A DNA stretch of 49,338 bases. Source: Denitromonas iodatirespirans. Lineage in GTDB: Bacteria; Pseudomonadota; Gammaproteobacteria; Burkholderiales; Rhodocyclaceae. Positions 43,999 to 49,338 of the stretch are shown here, piece after piece. The stretch is taken from positions 1 to 49,338 of the forward strand of contig NZ_JAEKFT010000034.1 in assembly GCF_018524365.1 (NCBI RefSeq), read 5' to 3'. Position numbers and translations under genes: made by a program. Position 1 is the first letter of the stretch. Each line of letters begins with the position of its first letter. The notes below the pieces were generated by a model. The model had not been told where the DNA came from. It saw only the letters and a program-made list of their open reading frames with translations, and ran no database searches.

Positions 43999-44601
43999 AT
44001 GCCAGACCAAGTGCGACTGATTAAGAAATATCCGAACCGCCGCTTGTACGACACCCGTACCAGTTCCTACATCACGCTCTCGGACGTGAAGGATTTGGTG
44101 CTGGCCAACGACGACTTCCAGGTGGTCGACGCCAAGACCGGCGATGATCTGACCCGCGGGATCCTCCTGCAGATCATCCTTGAAGAAGAGGCCGGCGGCG
44201 CGCCGATGTTCACCAGCGATCTGCTCTCCCACATGATCCGTTTCTACGGCAATGCGATGCAGGGCATGATGGGCAAGTACCTGGAGAACAACATCAAGGC
44301 CTTTACGGACATGCAGCTCAAGCTGCAGGACCAGGCGCGTTCGATCTACGGCGAAAACAGCCCGATCAGCCAGGACTTGTGGGCGCAGTTCCTGAATTTC
44401 CAGGGACCGGCCATGCAGAGCATGATGGGCGCCTATATGGAACAGAGCAAGAAGATGCTCACCCAGATGCAGGAGCAGGTCGAGAGCCAGACGCGCAACC
44501 TGTTTTCCGGTTTCCAGTTCCCCAATTATTCGCAGAATCCCCAGCAGCCCAATGGCGATGTCGCTGTGGATCCGCGCAAGACGAGTAACAGCAAGAAGTG
44601 A
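43999..44601 (+). CDS. phaR: Polyhydroxyalkanoate synthesis repressor PhaR
   Basis: The 200-residue regulator binds DNA and PHB polymer and derepresses phasin and other pha genes when granules form. The N-terminal PHB_acc_N domain begins RLIKKYPNRRLYDTRTSSYI. Two PHB_acc segments follow (FTSDLLSHMIRFYGNAMQGM and a degenerate copy near NFQGPAMQSMMGAYMEQ), and the tail is Gln/Asn-rich. ATG 43999 has GGAG ten bases upstream; a GTG five codons earlier is less likely. Confidence 0.94.
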   Translation: MPDQVRLIKKYPNRRLYDTRTSSYITLSDVKDLVLANDDFQVVDAKTGDDLTRGILLQIILEEEAGGAPMFTSDLLSHMIRFYGNAMQGMMGKYLENNIKAFTDMQLKLQDQARSIYGENSPISQDLWAQFLNFQGPAMQSMMGAYMEQSKKMLTQMQEQVESQTRNLFSGFQFPNYSQNPQQPNGDVAVDPRKTSNSKK

Positions 44602-44638
44602 ACCTGCACCAGAGTACTGTTTGTCGGAGTGAGTTGCG

Positions 44639-45973
44639 ATGAGCCACTCCATTCCGAGGGTCGGATTCGTCAGCCTGGGGTGCCCCAAGGCCACGGTTGA
44701 TTCCGAACACATCCTGACGCGCCTGCGCGCCGAGGGCTACGAGATCTCGGGCAGCTACGACGACGCGGAACTTGTCGTGGTCAATACCTGTGGATTCATT
44801 GATGCGGCGGTTGCCGAGTCGCTGGATGCCATCGGTGAGGCCTTGTCGGAAAACGGCCGGGTGATCGTCACCGGTTGCCTGGGCGCCAAATCCGATGTGA
44901 TTCTCGATGCGCACCCCCAGGTCCTGGCCGTGACTGGTCCGCATGCCACCGAAGAGGTGATGCAGGCCATTCATGCCCATGTACCCAAGCCGCACGATCC
45001 TTTCGTCGACCTCGTGCCGCCGCAGGGCATCCGCCTGACGCCGAAGCACTATGCGTATCTGAAGATCTCCGAAGGCTGCAACCATCGGTGTACCTTCTGC
45101 ATCATCCCGTCGATGCGCGGCGATTTGGTCAGCCGTCCGATCGGCGATGTGCTGCGCGAGGCCGAGAAACTGGCGGAGGCGGGGGTCAAGGAGTTGCTCG
45201 TCATCTCCCAGGACACCAGCGCCTACGGCGTCGATGTCAAATACCGCACCGGCTTTTGGGGCGGTCGGCCGGTCAAGACGCGCTTGCTCGACTTGGCCAA
45301 AGCGCTCGGTGAGTTGGGTATCTGGGTGCGGATGCACTATGTGTATCCCTACCCGAGCGTGGACGACTTGATACCGCTGATGGCCGAGGGGCATGTCCTC
45401 CCGTATCTCGATGTGCCGTTCCAGCATGCCAGCGCTGGCGTTTTGAAAGCGATGCGTCGTCCGGCCAGCGCCGAGAACGTGCTTGAGCGCGTCAAGAAGT
45501 GGCGCAGCATCTGCCCCGACCTGACCATCCGGTCCACCTTCATCACCGGTTTTCCGGGAGAGACCGAGGCGGATTTCGAAGAGCTGCTGCGTTTCCTCGA
45601 AATGGCCGAACTCGATCGGGTCGGCGCCTTCGCCTATTCGCCGGTCGAAGGGGCGGCCGCCAATGCGCTGGACAACCCGGTGCCGGAAGCGGTCAGGGAA
45701 TCGCGCCGGGCGCGCCTGATGGCCTTTCAGGAGGACATCAGCACGCAACGGCTCGAAGCCAAGATCGGCCGGGAGATGACCGTTCTGATCGACGATGTCG
45801 ATGAAGACGGCGCCATTGCGCGCTCGCCCGGCGATGCGCCGGATATCGATGGCCTGGTGTACATCCCGGGTGCGGATCATCTTGAAGTCGGGACCTTTGC
45901 CCAGGTACGCATCACTGATTGCGACGTTCACGATCTCTACGCCGATCTGTTGCAGGATCCTCTTCCGCGCTAG
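44639..45973 (+). CDS. rimO: Ribosomal protein S12 methylthiotransferase RimO
   Basis: This 444-residue radical-SAM enzyme adds a methylthio group to Asp89 of ribosomal protein S12. The N-terminal UPF0004 domain has three cluster cysteines ([32 protein letters not shown]). The radical-SAM motif is [16 protein letters not shown] (CxxxCxxC). The TRAM domain is at the C-terminus ([27 protein letters not shown]). The length and [12 protein letters not shown] are typical of RimO rather than MiaB. Confidence 0.96.
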   Translation: MSHSIPRVGFVSLGCPKATVDSEHILTRLRAEGYEISGSYDDAELVVVNTCGFIDAAVAESLDAIGEALSENGRVIVTGCLGAKSDVILDAHPQVLAVTGPHATEEVMQAIHAHVPKPHDPFVDLVPPQGIRLTPKHYAYLKISEGCNHRCTFCIIPSMRGDLVSRPIGDVLREAEKLAEAGVKELLVISQDTSAYGVDVKYRTGFWGGRPVKTRLLDLAKALGELGIWVRMHYVYPYPSVDDLIPLMAEGHVLPYLDVPFQHASAGVLKAMRRPASAENVLERVKKWRSICPDLTIRSTFITGFPGETEADFEELLRFLEMAELDRVGAFAYSPVEGAAANALDNPVPEAVRESRRARLMAFQEDISTQRLEAKIGREMTVLIDDVDEDGAIARSPGDAPDIDGLVYIPGADHLEVGTFAQVRITDCDVHDLYADLLQDPLPR

Positions 45974-46014
45974 ACCGGTTCGGCGTGAGCGCGCTGACCC
46001 TGGAGGGGCCCGCC

Positions 46015-46974
46015 ATGAAAAATGCCGAAGAATACGACAGCGAAGAACACGACCGCGGAAGCGACGGCCCGAAGATCGGGTTGGCGCTCGGCAGTGGCGC
46101 GGCGCGCGGGTGGGCGCATATCGGCGTCATCCGTGCGCTGCGACGTGAAGGAATATCTCCGGACGTCATCAGCGGCGCCTCGATCGGGGCCTTTGTCGGC
46201 GCTTCCGCCGCGACGGGTGGGTTCGAGGCGCTCGCGGGCTGGGTCGAGAAGCTGACCTGGCAGACCGTGGTGTCGTATCTCGATGTCAGTCTGAGAGGCG
46301 GGCTGATCAAGGGCGACCGGCTTATCGATTACTTCGAGCGTGAAGTGACCGGCCTGGGTTTCGACGAGTTGAAACTGCCCTTTGGCTGCGTTGCGACCGA
46401 GCTTCAGACCGGACGCGAAGTCTGGCTCAGAGAAGGCAGCGTGGCGCAGGCCGTGCGTGCGTCCATTGCCACACCGGGCCTGTTTACGCCAGTGGTACAG
46501 GGCGGTCGGGTGCTGGTCGATGGCGCCCTGGTCAATCCCGTGCCGGTGTCGCTGTGCCGGGCCATGGGAGCCGATATCGTGATCGCTGTCGATCTGGGCT
46601 CCGACATCGTCGGCCGCGCCCGGCGCCGCATGACGCGAAGCGTCAAACCGGTGGTGGACCCTGCAGCCGAGCGCAGTTGGGCAGAGCGCCTGCTCGATCG
46701 TTTCGGCCTCAACGACGCACAAAAAGGCGATGACGAATTCTCCATGCTGGATGTGCTCAACACCAGTATCAACATCATGCAGGTGCGCATCGCACGCAGC
46801 CGTCTGGCCGGTGAACCGGCCGACGTATTGATTGCACCACGCGTCGGACAGGTCGGCCCCATGGACTACCATCGGGCGAAGGAGGCCATCGCCGAAGGCG
46901 AAGCCGCGGTAACCCGCATGATGCCCGCCATCCGCTATGCCCTGGGGCAGGAGAATGCCGAGCATGAAAAATGA
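46015..46974 (+). CDS. Patatin-like phospholipase (RssA-type)
   Basis: This 319-residue hydrolase has the patatin oxyanion motif LGSGAARGWAHIGV, the serine nucleophile in ISGASIGAFVG and the catalytic Asp in VDGALVNPVPV. GGAGGGG lies before the ATG at 46015. No signal peptide is seen, so it acts in the cytosol or at the inner membrane, on phospholipids or other esters. The related E. coli RssA has no clear function. It overlaps the next gene by 11 bases. Confidence 0.88.
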   Translation: MKNAEEYDSEEHDRGSDGPKIGLALGSGAARGWAHIGVIRALRREGISPDVISGASIGAFVGASAATGGFEALAGWVEKLTWQTVVSYLDVSLRGGLIKGDRLIDYFEREVTGLGFDELKLPFGCVATELQTGREVWLREGSVAQAVRASIATPGLFTPVVQGGRVLVDGALVNPVPVSLCRAMGADIVIAVDLGSDIVGRARRRMTRSVKPVVDPAAERSWAERLLDRFGLNDAQKGDDEFSMLDVLNTSINIMQVRIARSRLAGEPADVLIAPRVGQVGPMDYHRAKEAIAEGEAAVTRMMPAIRYALGQENAEHEK

Positions 46975-48385
46975 CGAATTTCTGGCGTGTCTGAGTGAGT
47001 GTGTCGGCGAGCGTCATGTCCTGACGCGAAGCGACGACATGGCGCCGTTTCTGACGGATTGGCGCGGCCGCTATACCGGCTCGGCGCATGCGGTGGTGCG
47101 CCCGGCCGACACCGCGCAGGTATCGGCGGTGGTTCGCTTGTGCCATGAACGCGGCGTCGGCGTGGTGCCGCAAGGCGGCAATACGGGCCTGTGCGGCGGT
47201 GCGACGCCGCGGCCGGGCGAGAATGTAATCGTCCTCTCGCTCAATCGCCTCAATGGCATCCGCCGGATCGACCCGGTCGACAACACGTTGGTGGCAGAGG
47301 CGGGATGTACGCTGGCCCAGATCCAGCAGGCAGCCGCGGGTGTTGATCGACTGTTTCCAATGTCCCTGGCCTCGGAGGGTAGCTGCCAGATCGGCGGAAA
47401 TATCGCGACCAACGCCGGCGGCGTGCATGTCGTTCGCTACGGCAACATGCGCCAGCAAGTGCTCGGGCTGGAAGTGGTATTACCCGACGGCACTGTCTGG
47501 AACGGGCTGCGGACCCTGCTCAAGGACAACACCGGCTACGACCTCAAGCAACTGTTCATCGGCGCCGAGGGAACGCTTGGCGTCATCACGGCAGCGGCGC
47601 TACGCCTCGCGTCGCGTCCGCGTCAGCGTGTGGTGGCGTGGTTTGCCGTTACCGACCCGGTCGCTGCGCTGTCCTTGTTGGCAGCTGCGCGCGAACGCCT
47701 GGGAGAGCGTGTAAGCGCTTTCGAATTGATCGGTCGCAACGCGCTGGACGTTGTACTGAAACACATCCCGGGGGCGCGTGCGCCGCTTGAGGGGGGCGCC
47801 GATTGGTCGGTACTGCTCGAGGTGGCCGACGTGGCCCAGGAGACACCGCTCGATACGGTGCTCGAAAGCGTCGCTGCCGCCGCGTTCGAGGCCGGCTGGG
47901 TGGTCGATGCCGTGATCGCCGCCTCTCTGGCCCAATGCGAAGCTTTGTGGGCGCTGCGGGAAAACATCTCCGAGGCGCAACGTATCGAAGGGGTGAGCAT
48001 CAAGCATGATGTGTCGCTGCCGGTCAGCGCCATTCCGGCCTTCCTGGCGGCAGCGGAAAAAACGCTCACCGATGCCTTTCCTTGGGTCCGTATCGTCGCC
48101 TTCGGTCATATGGGTGACGGCAATCTGCACTACAACATCTCCGCTGCGGATGCCGCTTCCAACGCTGCTCTGGTGGCGCAGACGGAAGTCGTCAATCGTT
48201 GTGTGCATGATCTCGTGGCCAGCTACGACGGATCGATTTCGGCCGAACACGGTATTGGCCAGCTCAAACGAGAGGAAATCGTGCGCTATAAGTCGGGGGT
48301 GGAACTCGACCTGATGCGTGCCATCAAGCATGCCCTGGACCCGCGCGATGTGATGAATCCGGGCAAGGTATTGCCCGAGGCATGA
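46964..48385 (+). CDS. FAD-binding oxidoreductase (D-2-hydroxyacid dehydrogenase / GlcD type)
   Basis: This 473-residue flavoenzyme has an FAD_binding_4 domain with GVVPQGGNTGLCGGATP, SLASEGSCQIGGNIATNAGG and FIGAEGTLGVITAAAL. The C-terminal FAD-oxidase_C domain has the metal/substrate motif FGHMGDGNLHYN and SAEHGIGQLKREEI. This group oxidises D-2-hydroxyacids such as D-lactate, D-2-hydroxyglutarate or glycolate; the best guess is D-2-hydroxyglutarate or D-lactate dehydrogenase. The start ATG 46964 lies inside the end of the patatin gene. Confidence 0.9.
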   Translation: MKNDEFLACLSECVGERHVLTRSDDMAPFLTDWRGRYTGSAHAVVRPADTAQVSAVVRLCHERGVGVVPQGGNTGLCGGATPRPGENVIVLSLNRLNGIRRIDPVDNTLVAEAGCTLAQIQQAAAGVDRLFPMSLASEGSCQIGGNIATNAGGVHVVRYGNMRQQVLGLEVVLPDGTVWNGLRTLLKDNTGYDLKQLFIGAEGTLGVITAAALRLASRPRQRVVAWFAVTDPVAALSLLAAARERLGERVSAFELIGRNALDVVLKHIPGARAPLEGGADWSVLLEVADVAQETPLDTVLESVAAAAFEAGWVVDAVIAASLAQCEALWALRENISEAQRIEGVSIKHDVSLPVSAIPAFLAAAEKTLTDAFPWVRIVAFGHMGDGNLHYNISAADAASNAALVAQTEVVNRCVHDLVASYDGSISAEHGIGQLKREEIVRYKSGVELDLMRAIKHALDPRDVMNPGKVLPEA

Positions 48386-48413
48386 AACTTCCGAAAATCG
48401 CGTCACAAAGGGG

Positions 48414-48442
48414 TTTACAGCGCTTTAAACGTTACCTATAAT
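48414..48442 (+). promoter_or_regulatory. Sigma-70 promoter of the tRNA array
   Basis: TTTACA at 48414-48419 and a perfect TATAAT at 48437-48442 are separated by 17 bases. The predicted start of transcription falls just before tRNA-Ala at 48455. Confidence 0.88.
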
Positions 48443-48454
48443 GCGCGCTCTTTC

Positions 48455-48530
<76 letters not shown>

Positions 48531-48539
48531 AAGAACAAG

Positions 48540-48615
48540 GTCCCTATCGTCTAGAGGCCTAGGACACCGCCCTTTCACGGCGGCGACCGGGGTTCGAATC
48601 CCCGTAGGGACGCCA
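48540..48615 (+). tRNA. tRNA-Glu (anticodon TTC), copy 1
   Basis: This 76-base gene has acceptor GTCCCTA/TAGGGAC, anticodon stem CCGCC/GGCGG with loop CTTTCAC (anticodon TTC), T arm CGGGGTTCGAATCCCCG and encoded CCA. Confidence 0.97.
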
Positions 48616-48689
48616 AGTTGCACGAAGGCTGCCAGAAGAACGGCAGCCTTTGATTTGACCGGTGGCACGGTCAAGACACCGAAAGGTGT

Positions 48690-48766
48690 GGAGTGGTAGT
48701 TCAGTTGGTTAGAATACCGGCCTGTCACGCCGGGGGTCGCGGGTTCGAGCCCCGTCCACTCCGCCA
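48690..48766 (+). tRNA. tRNA-Asp (anticodon GTC), copy 1
   Basis: This 77-base gene has acceptor GGAGTGG/CCACTCC, anticodon stem CCGGC/GCCGG with loop CTGTCAC (anticodon GTC), T arm with GGGTTCGAGCCCC and encoded CCA. Three small hairpins lie in the spacer between tRNA-Glu and this gene. Confidence 0.97.
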
Positions 48767-48819
48767 GAAACATTGCAATCGGCATGGCCGGTTGCTGCAA
48801 GCAGAGATGAAAAATCCGC

Positions 48820-48848
48820 TTGCTTGGGAGAAGTTGGAAAGCTAGAAT
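48820..48848 (+). promoter_or_regulatory. Possible second promoter before tRNA copy 2
   Basis: TTGCTT (48820-48825) and TAGAAT (48843-48848) are spaced 17 bases apart in the unique sequence between the two cassettes. The -35 match is weak, but the position relative to tRNA-Ala is close to that of the first promoter. Confidence 0.5.
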
Positions 48849-48861
48849 AGCAGGCTCTTTC

Positions 48862-48937
<76 letters not shown>

Positions 48938-48946
48938 AAGAACAAG

Positions 48947-49022
48947 GTCCCTATCGTCTAGAGGCCTAGGACACCGCCCTTTCACGGCGGCGACCGGGGT
49001 TCGAATCCCCGTAGGGACGCCA
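48947..49022 (+). tRNA. tRNA-Glu (anticodon TTC), copy 2
   Basis: The sequence is identical to the gene at 48540-48615, with anticodon TTC and encoded CCA. Confidence 0.97.
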
Positions 49023-49096
49023 AGTTGCACGAAGGCTGCCAGAAGAACGGCAGCCTTTGATTTGACCGGTGGCACGGTCAAGACACCGAAAGGTGT

Positions 49097-49173
49097 GGAG
49101 TGGTAGTTCAGTTGGTTAGAATACCGGCCTGTCACGCCGGGGGTCGCGGGTTCGAGCCCCGTCCACTCCGCCA
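49097..49173 (+). tRNA. tRNA-Asp (anticodon GTC), copy 2
   Basis: The sequence is identical to the gene at 48690-48766, with anticodon GTC and encoded CCA. It is followed by the terminator of the array. Confidence 0.97.
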
Positions 49174-49182
49174 GATATTTTG

Positions 49183-49214
49183 AAAGCGGGCGCCTAGGCG
49201 CCCGCTTTTTTCTT
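49183..49214 (+). terminator. Rho-independent terminator of the tRNA array
   Basis: A perfect 12-base-pair stem AAAGCGGGCGCC/GGCGCCCGCTTT with a TA centre is followed by TTTCTTT. It lies nine bases after the last tRNA and immediately before the putative group II intron start. Confidence 0.93.
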
Positions 49215-49215
49215 T

Positions 49216-49338
49216 GTGCGCCCAGCATGGGCGCACTCCTGCGGGTGCAAGTCCCGCCGTAAGTTGATCACAGCGAACGAAGTGAAGCGCAACTGCGCGA
49301 GGGCGACCGAGCGTGGGAAGGAAGCGTGGAGCATAAAC
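49216..49338 (+). mobile_element. Group II intron, 5' end (partial, runs off window)
   Basis: The sequence starts GTGCGCCCAGCATGGGCGCA, which has the GUGYG 5' splice-site consensus and a first hairpin (TGCGCCC/GGGCGCA). The segment GGGTGCAAGTCCCGC and later GCGAACGAAGTGAAGCGCAAC are typical of domain I of bacterial group II introns. Insertion directly behind a terminator hairpin and T-run is the usual target of class C introns. The reverse transcriptase and domain V lie outside the window, so the class is not proven. Confidence 0.7.

Overview
The window is about 49 kb of high-GC chromosomal DNA from a betaproteobacterium. The best fit is Rhodocyclales (Azoarcus/Thauera/Zoogloea group). Evidence for this: an adenosylcobalamin-dependent ribonucleotide reductase, a soluble NAD-reducing hoxFUYHW hydrogenase, a phaC-phaB-phaB-phaR polyhydroxyalkanoate locus, PEP-CTERM proteins and small betaproteobacterial families (DUF3567-like, DUF465). 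Genus and species cannot be fixed from the sequence alone.

Left edge (1-4.2 kb) is accessory DNA. A partial IS3-family element cuts off all but the last 50 or so codons of a gene. That gene's stop codon overlaps the start of a CBASS-type CD-NTase with a C-terminal AGS_C-like sensor domain. After a 140-base gap comes an AT-rich two-gene unit with overlapping ORFs. It encodes a 144-residue stand-alone protein related to the diadenylate cyclase (DisA_N/DAC) fold, with a degenerate RHR motif, followed by a Cap15-like effector with two membrane helices and a beta domain. This pairing of a small nucleotide-cyclase-like protein with a 2TM-beta effector is the most interesting item. It resembles the architecture of inhibitory nucleotide-signalling defence (Panoptes), but with a DAC-type partner.

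4.2-15.6 kb: nrdJ (minus strand) with NrdR-box-like palindromes, then an HD-GYP protein, a PAS histidine kinase, and the operon hoxF-hoxU-hoxY-hoxH-hoxW. Most junctions overlap by four bases. The hoxU-hoxY junction is split by a tandem duplication of an 81-base structured repeat that supplies the hoxY ribosome binding site.

15.6-29 kb: mostly housekeeping and signalling genes. These are an HDOD protein, a CDF metal exporter, a PilZ-like hypothetical, an EEP-family hydrolase, a DUF2189 membrane protein, an alpha/beta hydrolase, metY, two small proteins, greB, a Cache-type chemoreceptor, a methyltransferase, and htpG with a near-perfect sigma-32 promoter.

29-40 kb: two divergent PEP-CTERM genes (a small exported protein and a large extracellular nuclease), a CLC chloride transporter, a LysE exporter, 3-hydroxybutyryl-CoA dehydrogenase, manC, an uncharacterised gene paired with bamD, then rluD and pgeF.

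40-49.3 kb: a small membrane protein, phaC, two phaB paralogues, phaR, rimO, a patatin-like phospholipase and an FAD-linked oxidase. A tRNA array follows, built from two identical 322-base copies of Ala(GGC)-Glu(TTC)-Asp(GTC). It ends in a strong terminator, directly followed by what looks like the 5' end of a group II intron that runs off the window.
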